Positions 1 to 8,092 of a DNA stretch of 64,000 nucleotides are shown piece by piece. How positions within the stretch are numbered: the stretch's first letter is position 1; the number at the start of each line of letters is the position of its first letter. The notes under the pieces were generated by a model. The model searched no databases. It saw nothing but the letters and a program-made list of their open reading frames with translations, and had not been told where the DNA came from. Both the position numbers and the translations under genes were made by a program. This DNA is from Oscillospiraceae bacterium (GTDB taxonomy: Bacteria; Bacillota; Clostridia; Oscillospirales; Ruminococcaceae): NCBI GenBank assembly GCA_017887325.1, contig JAGHIE010000007.1:1-64000 (forward strand), written 5' to 3'.

Positions 1-5
1 AGAAT

Positions 6-122
6 AGGCGGTGATGATGGCAAAGAGGATCCACCTGTACCCATATCGAACACAGAAGTTAAGCTCTTTCACGTCGAAAATACTTGTCTGGAGACGGACT
101 GGGAAGATAGATAGTTGCCGCC
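6..122 (+). rRNA. rrf: 5S ribosomal RNA
   Basis: The sequence carries the conserved 5S core (CCATATCGAACACAGAAGTTA) and the terminal helix GGCGG near base 8 pairing with CCGCC near base 117. It is followed directly by a hairpin terminator and tRNA-Asn, so this is the 3' end of an rRNA operon whose 16S and 23S genes lie before the window. The exact ends are estimated from the terminal helix. Confidence 0.95.
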
Positions 123-125
123 ACT

Positions 126-151
126 AAAAACGTCTTGAAAGAGGCGTTTTT
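126..151 (+). terminator. hairpin between 5S rRNA and tRNA-Asn
   Basis: AAAAACGTCT pairs with AGGCGTTTTT (one G-U) around a short loop, followed by an AT-rich tract. It is only about 8 bp before tRNA-Asn, so it must be leaky, or act as a processing site, if the tRNA is co-transcribed with the rRNA. Confidence 0.7.
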
Positions 152-158
152 ATCATAT

Positions 159-234
159 TCCTCCTTAGCTCAGTTGGTAGAGCATGCGGCTGTTAACCGC
201 AGGGTCGTTGGTTCGAGTCCAACAGGGGGAGCCA
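159..234 (+). tRNA. tRNA-Asn (GTT anticodon)
   Basis: A 76-nt cloverleaf. The acceptor TCCTCCT pairs with AGGGGGA, the D arm is GCTC...GAGC, the anticodon stem is TGCGG/CCGCA with GTT at 192-194, the T arm is GTTGG TTCGAGT CCAAC, and CCA is encoded at 232-234. It lies directly after 5S rRNA. tRNA 3' ends often serve as attachment sites, but I see no second copy of this end in the window. Confidence 0.97.
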
Positions 235-238
235 AAGT

Positions 239-277
239 TAAAGCTGTAAGATAAATCTTACAGCTTTTTTGTTTTTA
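239..277 (+). terminator. terminator of the rrn/tRNA unit
   Basis: AAAGCTGTAAGAT and ATCTTACAGCTTT form a perfect stem with a two-base loop, followed by TTTGTTTTT. It closes the ribosomal RNA transcript. Confidence 0.9.
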
Positions 278-280
278 TAT

Positions 281-363
281 CTAAAATAGGTTAAAAATGT
301 GGAATTTTATGATAAAATATAAATGTTATTGTAAATAAATTATTTGAGTAAAACCTATTTTAG
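281..363 (+). promoter_or_regulatory. spaced inverted repeat upstream of the LytTR regulator
   Basis: CTAAAATAGGTT (281-292) and its exact complement AACCTATTTTAG (352-363) flank about 59 bp of AT-rich DNA that should contain the promoter of the two-component operon. The second arm ends about 30 bp before the regulator start codon. The arms are too far apart to be a normal terminator, so a pair of regulator binding sites is the simplest reading. Autoregulation by the LytTR protein is inference. Confidence 0.5.
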
Positions 364-393
364 CAATTAAACTAAAAGAGAGTGATTATAAGT

Positions 394-1113
394 ATGTTAA
401 GGATTGCTGTTTGTGATGATTGTAGTAATGACAGAAAAGATATTATAAATAAATTAAATAAAATAGAGGAAAGCTGGGGAAGAGAATTAGTTGTTACAAG
501 TTTCGAAAATGGAATAGATTTATGTAATTCTTTGAAAAGTAATGTATTTGATGTTATTTTGCTAGATATTATAATGGATAATAGCATAGATGGAATAGAT
601 GTAGCAAAAATAATAAGATCTAGAGGTGAAAATGTCAAAATAATATTTATATCAAGCTACGATGAAAGAATAAGAGATCTGTTTAGATTGGATACAATAG
701 CTTTTATTGATAAGCCTGTTGATATAGATTTGCTTGAAGATGCCTTAAAATATGCATATGAAAAAATTAAATTAGATGATAAAAATTTCTTTACTTATAA
801 AAAAAGAAGAAATGAATTATTTATTCCAATGAATGATATATTGTATTTTGAAAGTAATAAATATCAAATATTAATTCATACAAAAAAAGATATAATAGTA
901 TACAATGATAGTTTAAAAAATGTTTGGAATTCTGTATGTAATACTTTAGAATTTGTTATGCCACATAAAGCATATATTGTTAATTTAAAGTATGCTACAA
1001 TAAAAAATTCAACAACAATATCTGTAAAAGATAAATTATCCATTACTATAGGTAGAGTATATAAGGAGGATACTATCAAAAGATATATGTTATATTTAAG
1101 GAGGAAGATATAG
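394..1113 (+). CDS. LytTR-family response regulator (AgrA/VirR-like)
   Basis: Cytoplasmic DNA-binding response regulator, partner of the histidine kinase that follows. Residues 1-115 form a receiver domain: the acidic pair in AVCDDCSND, phospho-acceptor Asp near residue 58 in ILLDIIMD, and the conserved Lys in FIDKPV. Residues about 135-235 form a LytTR DNA-binding domain (NELFIPMNDILYFES, PHKAYIVNLKYA). The ORF track starts at a GTG at 382, but the AAGAGAG ribosome site points to ATG 394. Its stop overlaps the kinase start (TAGTG), so the two are translationally coupled. No agrB/agrD peptide genes are adjacent, so the signal is unknown. Confidence 0.9.
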   Translation: MLRIAVCDDCSNDRKDIINKLNKIEESWGRELVVTSFENGIDLCNSLKSNVFDVILLDIIMDNSIDGIDVAKIIRSRGENVKIIFISSYDERIRDLFRLDTIAFIDKPVDIDLLEDALKYAYEKIKLDDKNFFTYKKRRNELFIPMNDILYFESNKYQILIHTKKDIIVYNDSLKNVWNSVCNTLEFVMPHKAYIVNLKYATIKNSTTISVKDKLSITIGRVYKEDTIKRYMLYLRRKI

Positions 1114-2441
1114 TGAGTGATGTTATATTTTCTCAGAACTCTATATTTTATGCAATAATAAATTTAATAACACTATATGTTTATAAAAGTTATTATGATA
1201 CTATCTTTATTCCTAAAAATAAAATTATTAAACAGATTATAATTTTAGTATATAGTTTATGTTTTTTGATATTTCAAATTTCTTTTTTAATAATAACAGA
1301 GCCATTATTAAATTTATTTTTATCATTATCTTTAAATTTGCTATTAACTTGTTTATATAAAGGAAAATTATTGTATAAAATATTTTCTTCATTAATTATT
1401 GTAATTACTATGGTTGGAATAGAGATATTTACACCATTTACATATAGTTTAATAACAAACATTGATGTAAATTATGTTTTATCAAATGATAACTATATTT
1501 TATTTATGACGGCAGTTTCTAGATTAATTCCTTTAATACTTGTAAAGATTTTTCAGTATTTTAGAAAAAATAATAAAATAAATGAGAATATAAATATATC
1601 TATTTCATATTGGATAAGATTAATTATTATTCCTATTTTTAGTATCTTTATTATGCATACATTATTTGTTAATAGTAAAGGATCAAATTGGTATATTGTA
1701 ATTTCAGTATTATTAGTATTAATAATTAATGCTTTATTTTATTATCTGTATGAAAAAATATTAGAACAATCTAAAGCAGAATTAGAAAATATTTTACTAA
1801 ATAAACAAATTGAATACTATTCAAGTCAATATATGAAAATTGAAGAAAATTGGAATAGTATAAGAGTTTTAAAACATAATTTAAAACACAGATTAATCGC
1901 TATTCAATCTAAAATTATAGAATGTGATAAGATTGATATTGATGATATAAAACAAGAAGTTATTCAAATTATCAATGAAATGGATTTTCATAATATGCAG
2001 ATATATACTGATAATATTCCAATAAATACTATATTGAATTATGAAATAGATATTGCTAAACAAAATGATATAAATGTAGATTTAAATGTTTCTGTTAGAG
2101 ATAATATAAAAATAGATGGTAAGTTGTTATGCGTAATATTAGGAAATATTTTAGATAATGCTATTGAAGCAACTATAAAGCTAAATCAAGATAAAGATAT
2201 ATGTATTGATATTCTAGAAGAAAAAGGAAATTTATACATAAATGTAACAAATATGTATAAAGGAGAAATTTATTTTGAAAATGACTTACCTAAAAGTAAT
2301 AAAAAAGATAAATTAAACCATGGTATAGGTTTAATAAGTGTTAAAAAAATAATAGACGAACTTGATGGTTATATGCAGATTACTACAGATGATAATGTAT
2401 TTTCAGTTGAGATAATTATTTTTAATGCAACAATTGATTAA
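1113..2441 (+). CDS. AgrC-like sensor histidine kinase (GHKL ATPase)
   Basis: Membrane sensor kinase, 442 residues, starting at a GTG that overlaps the regulator stop by one base. The first 205 or so residues are hydrophobic, with about six membrane segments and no extracytoplasmic domain, the layout of AgrC/VirS peptide sensors. The H-box is RVLKHNLKHRL near residue 253, the N-box LGNILDNAIEA and the G-box HGIGLISVKKIID, so it should autophosphorylate. With the LytTR regulator it forms a quorum- or peptide-sensing type pair. The signal cannot be inferred because no peptide or exporter gene is present. It is followed by a strong terminator. Confidence 0.9.
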   Translation: MSDVIFSQNSIFYAIINLITLYVYKSYYDTIFIPKNKIIKQIIILVYSLCFLIFQISFLIITEPLLNLFLSLSLNLLLTCLYKGKLLYKIFSSLIIVITMVGIEIFTPFTYSLITNIDVNYVLSNDNYILFMTAVSRLIPLILVKIFQYFRKNNKINENINISISYWIRLIIIPIFSIFIMHTLFVNSKGSNWYIVISVLLVLIINALFYYLYEKILEQSKAELENILLNKQIEYYSSQYMKIEENWNSIRVLKHNLKHRLIAIQSKIIECDKIDIDDIKQEVIQIINEMDFHNMQIYTDNIPINTILNYEIDIAKQNDINVDLNVSVRDNIKIDGKLLCVILGNILDNAIEATIKLNQDKDICIDILEEKGNLYINVTNMYKGEIYFENDLPKSNKKDKLNHGIGLISVKKIIDELDGYMQITTDDNVFSVEIIIFNATID

Positions 2442-2474
2442 AGGATTCTTTTTATAAGAATCCTTTTTTATTTT
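2440..2474 (+). terminator. terminator of the LytTR two-component operon
   Basis: AAAGGATTCTT and AAGAATCCTTT form a stem followed by TTTATTTTG, overlapping the end of the kinase gene. Confidence 0.9.
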
Positions 2475-2486
2475 GTAAAATTATAC

Positions 2487-2547
2487 TTGACTTTTTATTT
2501 TATTATATGTATAATCAAAGTGTAAGATAGTTAGTTACTCAACTAAC
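2487..2547 (+). promoter_or_regulatory. promoter and operator of the GntR-ABC operon
   Basis: A near-consensus promoter, TTGACT (2487-2492), 17-bp spacer, TATAAT (2510-2515). Just downstream, over the expected early transcribed region, lies the palindrome GTTAGTT-ACTC-AACTAAC (2530-2547). YtrA-type GntR repressors commonly autoregulate their operons from such sites, so this is probably the operator of the next gene. The promoter is seen directly; the regulator assignment is inference. Confidence 0.8.
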
Positions 2548-2578
2548 AAACTATAAAACTTATAGTAAGGAGATAGTT

Positions 2579-2959
2579 ATGAATATAAGTTCTAACACAG
2601 AAAAACCTATATTCATTCAAATAGCAGAACAAATAGAGGATAATATTTTTACTGGTGTATTTAAAGAAGAAGAAAAAATCCCTTCAACAAATGAGATCTC
2701 GACACTATTAAATATTAATCCACATACCGTTTTAAAAGGAATGAATATTTTAGTAGAAGAAAATATTATATACAAAAGGAGGGGACTAGGAATGTTTGTG
2801 AAAGAAGGTGCAGTTGAACAGATAAGACAGAAAAGAAAAAGTATGTTTTACGAAAACTACATTCAAACTCTTATAAAAGAAGCTGATAAATTAAATATGT
2901 CAAAAGAACAAATAGTTAGTTTAATTGAAAAAGGTATAGATGAATTAAGAAAAGAGTAA
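2579..2959 (+). CDS. GntR-family (YtrA subfamily) transcriptional regulator
   Basis: A 126-residue repressor-like protein. Residues 8-75 are a GntR winged helix (PIFIQIAEQIEDNIFTGVF, then IPSTNEISTLLNINPHTVLKGMNIL). The C-terminal tail of about 50 residues is the short helical dimerisation arm typical of the YtrA subfamily, not a ligand-binding FadR/HutC domain. It starts at ATG 2579 after AAGGAG. It is the first gene of an operon with an ABC ATPase and a permease, the standard setting of YtrA regulators that control exporters for membrane-active compounds. The inducing compound is unknown. Confidence 0.9.
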   Translation: MNISSNTEKPIFIQIAEQIEDNIFTGVFKEEEKIPSTNEISTLLNINPHTVLKGMNILVEENIIYKRRGLGMFVKEGAVEQIRQKRKSMFYENYIQTLIKEADKLNMSKEQIVSLIEKGIDELRKE

Positions 2960-3011
2960 CAATTGTTTAAATTGATGCTTATTTTAAAAATTAAAAAAAG
3001 GGGTTATAGTT

Positions 3012-3869
3012 ATGAATTCAATTAGTGTAAAAAATGTATCTAAACGATTTAAAAATACGCTGGCATTAGATAACATATCTTTTAATATTGAACATGGAAA
3101 AATTCATGGTTTGCTTGGAAGAAATGGGGCAGGAAAATCCACTCTTATAAATATCATTTCGAACAGAATATTTGCAGATTCTGGTGATATAACCATTGAT
3201 GATGAAACAGTAGTAGAAAATAATAAAATGCATGATAAAATTTATTGTATGAGTGAAAGTAATTATTATCCTAATTATAAAGTTATAAATATTTTTAAAT
3301 GGACAAATGAGTTTTATGACTGCTTTGATTTTGATAAAGCTTTAAATATTTCAAAACAATTTGGGTTAAATGTAAATAAAAAATTAAAGAATTTATCAAC
3401 AGGATATAATTCAATTTTTAAATTAGTAATAGCTTTATCTTTAAATACTCCATATGTTATTTTTGATGAACCTGTTTTAGGATTAGATGCTAATCACAGA
3501 GAATTATTTTATAAGTTATTAATTGAGGATTATGAAAAAAATGGAAGAACTGTCATTATAGCTACTCATTTGATTGAAGAAGTAGCAAATTTAATAGAAG
3601 ATGTTATTATTATTGATAAAGGTAAATTATTGTTACAAAGTTCTATTGAAGATTTAATGATGGAAGGTTATACAGTTTCCGGCACTAAACAAGATGTAGA
3701 AAAATATTGTATAGATGAAAATGTTATAGGTTATGATGAGATTGCTGGAATGAAAATTGCATATGTTATGGGCTATATAAAAGATGATAAATTAAATGAT
3801 AGACTACATATATCATCTATAAATCTTCAAAAATTATTTGTAAAATTGACTGATAATGGTGGTGTTTAA
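3012..3869 (+). CDS. ABC transporter ATP-binding protein
   Basis: A 285-residue cytoplasmic ATPase. Walker A is LLGRNGAGKSTL near residue 35, the signature is LSTGYNS (a variant of LSGGQ), Walker B is YVIFDEPVLGLD, and the H-loop is IATHL. The last 80 residues are the accessory domain common in YtrB/EcsA-like exporters. It is paired with the membrane protein that follows and with the upstream GntR gene. The unit probably exports or senses an amphiphilic compound such as an antimicrobial peptide; the substrate is inference. Confidence 0.9.
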   Translation: MNSISVKNVSKRFKNTLALDNISFNIEHGKIHGLLGRNGAGKSTLINIISNRIFADSGDITIDDETVVENNKMHDKIYCMSESNYYPNYKVINIFKWTNEFYDCFDFDKALNISKQFGLNVNKKLKNLSTGYNSIFKLVIALSLNTPYVIFDEPVLGLDANHRELFYKLLIEDYEKNGRTVIIATHLIEEVANLIEDVIIIDKGKLLLQSSIEDLMMEGYTVSGTKQDVEKYCIDENVIGYDEIAGMKIAYVMGYIKDDKLNDRLHISSINLQKLFVKLTDNGGV

Positions 3870-3870
3870 T

Positions 3871-4614
3871 ATGAAATTAGGAAAAATGATTAAATATAGT
3901 TGTTTGAGCGTTTTAAAGCCTTTAGCAATTTTTTATATTATTATGTATGGGATAATGACAATCATTTATCTTATGCCTTTAGATGGGGATAGTGGTTCTT
4001 ATTTTGGTGGAATGGAGTTTTCTTGTTTTATATATTTAGCAATAGTAGGAACATTAGGTTTTACAGAAGATTTTTATATGTTCATTCAAAATGGATTTAC
4101 AAGAAAGAAAATATTTTTAGCAAATACAGTTATGTTTTTATTCGTAAGTTTAATAATGTCAATTATAGATATTACAATTTCACATATATTTAATATTTGG
4201 AAAGGGTATAACTCTATTTTTAATACTGCTTATAATAGTAATTTTTTAGGGAAAATAGTTAGTAGTGATGTGAATATTATTACAAAAATATTGTGGTATG
4301 TTTCAATATATTTTATGATTTGTTGCATATCTTATTGTTGTAGTTTGATTATAAATAGAATTGGTAAAAAAATATTTTGGATATCATTTGCTATAATCAT
4401 CTTATTGATATTTATGATTATACCGGTATTAGTTAATTTTGTATTTGATAAATCTTTTTTAGATAATATAATGAGTTTTATTAGAAATATTTTTGGATTG
4501 GGATATAAAGGAAAAATAAAAACTATAATTCCTATCTTGTCTTTTACTACATTGTCTTTATGTTTTAGTGGAATATCATTTTTATTAATAAGAAGAGCTA
4601 GATGTAACAGATAG
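3871..4614 (+). CDS. ABC transporter membrane protein
   Basis: An integral membrane protein of about 247 residues with six hydrophobic segments (for example SVLKPLAIFYIIMYGIM, FLFVSLIMSIIDIT, ISFAIIILLIFMIIP, ILSFTTLSLCFSGISF). The track start at 3856 overlaps the ATPase gene. ATG 3871, preceded by GGTGGTG, is better placed and still leaves the pair adjacent. It is the permease half of the GntR-regulated transporter. No family-specific motif is recognisable beyond general ABC-2-like topology. Confidence 0.8.
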   Translation: MKLGKMIKYSCLSVLKPLAIFYIIMYGIMTIIYLMPLDGDSGSYFGGMEFSCFIYLAIVGTLGFTEDFYMFIQNGFTRKKIFLANTVMFLFVSLIMSIIDITISHIFNIWKGYNSIFNTAYNSNFLGKIVSSDVNIITKILWYVSIYFMICCISYCCSLIINRIGKKIFWISFAIIILLIFMIIPVLVNFVFDKSFLDNIMSFIRNIFGLGYKGKIKTIIPILSFTTLSLCFSGISFLLIRRARCNR

Positions 4615-4615
4615 A

Positions 4616-4654
4616 AATAAAGGTAGCAATTTATTTTGCTACCTTTATTTTTTA
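4616..4654 (+). terminator. terminator of the GntR-ABC operon
   Basis: AAATAAAGGTAGCAA pairs with TTGCTACCTTTATTT, followed by TTT. Confidence 0.9.
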
Positions 4655-4725
4655 TAACCAAAATTATAACAATTTCATATATTAAATAATAGGAATATTA
4701 ATTGTAAATATTTTTTTAATATTCT

Positions 4726-4793
4726 AAAAAAGTTGCATCTTTATATGCAACTTTTTACCATTTTTTAGTTATTTATGGAGAGAGTTTTCTCCG
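4726..4793 (+). promoter_or_regulatory. two-stem leader element A, upstream of the amidase gene
   Basis: Stem 1 is AAAAAGTTGCAT (4727-4738), loop CTTTAT, ATGCAACTTTTT (4745-4756). Exactly 20 nt later stem 2 is GGAGAG (4777-4782) with UUCUCC (4787-4792). The ribosome site and ATG follow 26 nt downstream. The same architecture, with identical 12-nt arms and the same 20-nt spacing, precedes the capsid operon at 8095. Transcription from upstream is already stopped at 4616-4654, so this is not needed as a terminator. It could be an attenuator, a protein-binding palindrome or an RNA structure. Confidence 0.7.
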
Positions 4794-4818
4794 AAAATAA
4801 AATAAATGGAGGTTATAT

Positions 4819-5664
4819 ATGAAAATTTTAATTACAATTGGGCATGGTACAATAGAAGGTGGAGGATATAATCCTGGTGCTGTGGCTAATGGCTATGAAG
4901 AATTTAAAGTAGCAAGAGAAATTGGTAAGTATTGTGGTGCTTATCTAAATAATAACTTTGATGTTGAGTGTGATTTATGGAATTATAATGGCGACTTAAA
5001 TTTAACTCAAAGAATTAGCATGTTGCAAGATAACAAGTATGATTATGTTGCTGAAATGCATTTAAATGCTGGTGGTGGTGCTGGTAGTGAAGTTTATGCT
5101 TATAGTTCAACTGATAGAGGTTTTGTAGTTGCTCAAGAAATTTGTAAAGAATTATGTTCAGCTTTTGGTTGGAGAAATAGAGGTGCAAAAATATCTGGTG
5201 GTAATTATGGAATTATTGATAGAACTAAGCCAACTGCAAATTTAGTAGAAATTTGTTTTATTGATAGTTTAGATGATATAAAAAAAGTAGCAGATAGTAA
5301 AGGTCAATTGAAAGCTGGAGAAAAAATTGCAGAAGGTATTGCTAAAGGATTAGGATTAAAAAGAAAAAATCAGAGTCCTAGTAATCCTACACAACCAAGT
5401 ATACCAAATAATAAACCACAACATTTAAAAGGTACTGTTATATGTTCTGCTTTAAATATGAGAACTAAGCCTGTTACAGGTTCTGTAATTAGAGTGTTGA
5501 AAAATGGTGAATATTTTACTGTTTTATCAGCAAAAGATGGTTGGTTTTATATTGACTTTGCAGGAATTAGAGGTTATGTTGCAGTAGACGATAATTATGT
5601 TAGAGTAGAAGATTTGAACAATAAAAATAAAATTATTAAATATGGAACTCCTATTACAGGATAG
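4819..5664 (+). CDS. N-acetylmuramoyl-L-alanine amidase with SH3 domain (endolysin-like)
   Basis: A peptidoglycan hydrolase of 281 residues. Residues 1-175 are an Amidase_3 domain: zinc ligand His in TIGHGT near residue 9, His in EMHLNA near 82, and catalytic Glu in NLVEICFID near 165. A Pro/Asn linker leads to a bacterial SH3 domain at about 205-265 (ALNMRTKPVTGSVIRVLKNGEYFTVL) for wall binding. There is no signal peptide, so it stays in the cytoplasm until lysis, as phage endolysins do. Its leader matches that of the capsid operon, which suggests it releases those particles. No holin is seen nearby. Confidence 0.9.
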   Translation: MKILITIGHGTIEGGGYNPGAVANGYEEFKVAREIGKYCGAYLNNNFDVECDLWNYNGDLNLTQRISMLQDNKYDYVAEMHLNAGGGAGSEVYAYSSTDRGFVVAQEICKELCSAFGWRNRGAKISGGNYGIIDRTKPTANLVEICFIDSLDDIKKVADSKGQLKAGEKIAEGIAKGLGLKRKNQSPSNPTQPSIPNNKPQHLKGTVICSALNMRTKPVTGSVIRVLKNGEYFTVLSAKDGWFYIDFAGIRGYVAVDDNYVRVEDLNNKNKIIKYGTPITG

Positions 5665-5667
5665 TAG

Positions 5668-5697
5668 AAACTACTGAGATTTTCTCAGTAGTTTTTT
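5668..5697 (+). terminator. terminator after the amidase gene
   Basis: AAACTACTGAG, loop, CTCAGTAGTTT followed by TTT. It separates the amidase transcript from nnr. Confidence 0.9.
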
Positions 5698-5698
5698 A

Positions 5699-5726
5699 TT
5701 TACAGCTTTCTTTTTTATGATATAAT
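5699..5726 (+). promoter_or_regulatory. nnr promoter
   Basis: TTTACA (5699-5704), 16-bp spacer, TATAAT (5721-5726), about 38 bp before the nnr start. nnr therefore has its own housekeeping-type promoter, separate from the amidase. Confidence 0.7.
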
Positions 5727-5763
5727 TATCTTGTAATATTTAAGTGTTTGGGAGTGGTATTTA

Positions 5764-7416
5764 ATGAAAAGTGTTACATCTGCTCAAATGAAATCTATAG
5801 AAAAAAAAGCAGTTGAAGAAATGGGAATGACCTATTATGAATTAATGCAAAATGCTGGAGTAGGAAGTTCTAGAAAAATTATAGAAAAATTTTATGTTGT
5901 AAATAAAAATATTGTAGTTTTATGTGGTAGCGGTAATAATGGTGGAGATGGTTTTGTTATTGCTAAAAACCTTTATATTAGAGGCGCTAATGTAACAGTT
6001 GTTTTATGTAAAGGACAACCTAAAACAGATGAGGCTACTAAAGCTTTTAATGAGCTAAAATCAGAAAATCTAGAAATTATAAATACTGAGGAAGATTTGC
6101 AATTAATTGTATCTAGATTAAAAGATGCCGATTTTATTGTAGATTGTATTTTTGGTACTGGATTTAGTGGTGTAATTGCTTCTAATACAAGACAGATTGT
6201 CGATAGGGCTAATGCTTCTAATGCAATTAAAATTGCAATAGATTTACCTAGTGGTGTTAATGCTGATACTGGTGAGTATCAAGGTATTTATTTTAAAGCA
6301 GACTATACTATTGTACTCGGATTGAAAAAGCGTGCACATGAATTAAATATATCTAAAGAAATTTGTGGGGAACAAATTTTAGTTGATATTGGTTTACCTT
6401 TAGATATAATAGACGATGTAGACTTGGAATATACTGAAATTACATATGATATGGTTGTTTCTATGTTGCCAGAAAGAGCAAAAAATTCTCATAAAGGTGA
6501 TTATGGTAAACTTTTAAATATTGCTGGTAGCGTTGGAATGGGTGGTGCTAGTATGATGTCTACAAAATCTGCATTAAGATGTGGTTGTGGACTTACTACT
6601 TTAGCTACTCCTAAAAGTGTTGCTTTTATGGTTTTTCCACATATTATGGAAGCTATGACAATTCCTTTGAAAGAAACTGATGTAGGATCTATTTCAAGTG
6701 ATAATTTAATTCCACTAAAAAAATTACAAGAAAATTGTGATGTTATTACTATTGGCTGTGGAATATCAAGAAACGAAGAAACTCAAAGTTTAGTTAAAGA
6801 TTTTATAGAAATTGCTAACAAACCTATGGTAATTGATGCTGATGGTCTAAATGCTATAGCTGATAGCATAGATATATTAAAGACAATTAGAAATACTGTT
6901 ATTATTACTCCACATAGTGCAGAAATGGCTAGACTTACTAATTTATCAGTAAAAGAAATTGAAGCTAAAAGAGAAAGAGTAGCTTATGAATTTGCTAAAA
7001 AATATAATGTTATTGTTGTATTAAAAGGCGCTAATACAGTTGTTGCTTTACCTGAAGGTGATATTTTTATTAATACAACTGGTACACCTGCTTTAGCTAA
7101 AGGTGGTAGTGGTGATGTTTTAACTGGTATGATAGGCTCTTTCTTAGCTCAAGGTTTATCTGCTAAAGATGCTGTTTTAATCTCTGTTTTTATCCATGGT
7201 TTAGCAGGTCAAAAATGTGAAGAAAAACTATCTGTTTATAGTGTAGTTGCTACAGATGTAATTGAACAAATTCCTATAATATTAAGAGAAATGCAAAATC
7301 AAGTAAAAAAATTACATCAAGACAAAGAAAAGGAAAAAGTTATAATTGATGATGAATATAGTAAACGCTCTCTAGTTGACGATGTAAATGCAATATTTGG
7401 TAACCTTAAATTTTAA
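5764..7416 (+). CDS. nnr: bifunctional NAD(P)HX epimerase/dehydratase
   Basis: A metabolite-repair enzyme of 550 residues. The N-terminal YjeF_N domain (1 to about 215) epimerises the hydrated cofactors R-NAD(P)HX and S-NAD(P)HX, and has the glycine-rich VVLCGSGNNGGDGFV and the catalytic Asp of FIVDCIFGTG. The C-terminal ribokinase-fold domain (about 225-510) is the ADP-dependent dehydratase, with HKGDYGKLLNIAGS, VIDADGLNAI and the GTPALAKGGSGDVLTG anion hole. A charged tail of about 35 residues is extra. It is a housekeeping gene lying between the amidase and the capsid operon, with its own promoter. Confidence 0.95.
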   Translation: MKSVTSAQMKSIEKKAVEEMGMTYYELMQNAGVGSSRKIIEKFYVVNKNIVVLCGSGNNGGDGFVIAKNLYIRGANVTVVLCKGQPKTDEATKAFNELKSENLEIINTEEDLQLIVSRLKDADFIVDCIFGTGFSGVIASNTRQIVDRANASNAIKIAIDLPSGVNADTGEYQGIYFKADYTIVLGLKKRAHELNISKEICGEQILVDIGLPLDIIDDVDLEYTEITYDMVVSMLPERAKNSHKGDYGKLLNIAGSVGMGGASMMSTKSALRCGCGLTTLATPKSVAFMVFPHIMEAMTIPLKETDVGSISSDNLIPLKKLQENCDVITIGCGISRNEETQSLVKDFIEIANKPMVIDADGLNAIADSIDILKTIRNTVIITPHSAEMARLTNLSVKEIEAKRERVAYEFAKKYNVIVVLKGANTVVALPEGDIFINTTGTPALAKGGSGDVLTGMIGSFLAQGLSAKDAVLISVFIHGLAGQKCEEKLSVYSVVATDVIEQIPIILREMQNQVKKLHQDKEKEKVIIDDEYSKRSLVDDVNAIFGNLKF

Positions 7417-7447
7417 TTGTTAAAATTTTACTTTGAGGTGTTCTTTG

Positions 7448-7972
7448 ATGAAAAAAAATATCTACTTGGTCTATAAGTTACCTATTTGGGTTTGTGTTTT
7501 TACTGCTATAACACTTATTACTTTGATAAGCTGTCACAATGCTACTGCAAATCCTCCATCAATAGAGTTAATAAGAAATAATTTAAAAAATAACTTTGAT
7601 TGTTCTTTTAATCTTAATGATGTATTTTTAGGTAAAATATCAAAAGGAGATAATTCCATTACTTTAAATATTGAAGAACCTAAAAACATAAGTCAATTAA
7701 ACTTTATTTTAGATGATACAGGGTTAAATTGTTCTTTTGATGATTTAACAATTGATGTTAGTAATCTGGATTTGGTAAAAGATAATAAACTTTATTTAAT
7801 TTCAGAAGCTTTAAATTCTGTTTATTTAGATAATGAAGCTCAAGTATCTAGATGGAATGATGTTGTAAAAATTAAAACTAGTTATAAAGGTAAAGAATAT
7901 AAAATATATTTGGATAAGAATTTGAATATAACTAATATAAAGTCAGAAAATTTAGATTTTTCTATTATATAA
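7448..7972 (+). CDS. small secreted lipoprotein of unknown function
   Basis: 174 residues starting at ATG 7448, seven bases after GAGGTG (the track start at TTG 7433 is upstream of this site). A hydrophobic segment (LPIWVCVFTAITLITL) ends in LISC, an acceptable lipobox, so the protein is probably lipid-anchored on the outside of the membrane. The mature part is rich in beta-strand patterns (NSITLNIEEPKNISQLNFIL). It is 31 bp after nnr and followed by a terminator. I do not recognise the family. Confidence 0.65.
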   Translation: MKKNIYLVYKLPIWVCVFTAITLITLISCHNATANPPSIELIRNNLKNNFDCSFNLNDVFLGKISKGDNSITLNIEEPKNISQLNFILDDTGLNCSFDDLTIDVSNLDLVKDNKLYLISEALNSVYLDNEAQVSRWNDVVKIKTSYKGKEYKIYLDKNLNITNIKSENLDFSII

Positions 7973-7973
7973 G

Positions 7974-8007
7974 AAAGAAGTGAGAATTTTTTCTCACTTC
8001 TTTTTTT
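7974..8007 (+). terminator. terminator after the nnr-lipoprotein unit
   Basis: AAAGAAGTGAGAA pairs with TTCTCACTTCTTT, followed by TTTT. It closes transcription before the capsid operon. Confidence 0.9.
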
Positions 8008-8092
8008 GTGAAATTATTTGTTTGTTTTGATTATATTAATAACAACAAATTTGTTTAAACTTACAAATATATTTTTTTGAAAAAATTTTTTA

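Noticed and set aside
44-59. A riboswitch or ncRNA in the first 280 bases other than 5S rRNA and tRNA
   Set aside because: All structure there is explained by 5S rRNA, tRNA-Asn and two terminators.
159-234. tRNA-Asn as the attachment site of an integrated element reaching to about 20.4 kb
   Set aside because: I found no repeat of the tRNA 3' end near 20.4-21.3 kb or elsewhere in the window, and there is no integrase or recombinase gene.
4819-8007. Treating nnr and the small lipoprotein as part of the particle system
   Set aside because: nnr is a housekeeping repair enzyme with its own promoter, and terminators separate it from the amidase and the capsid operon. Only the amidase shares the leader element.
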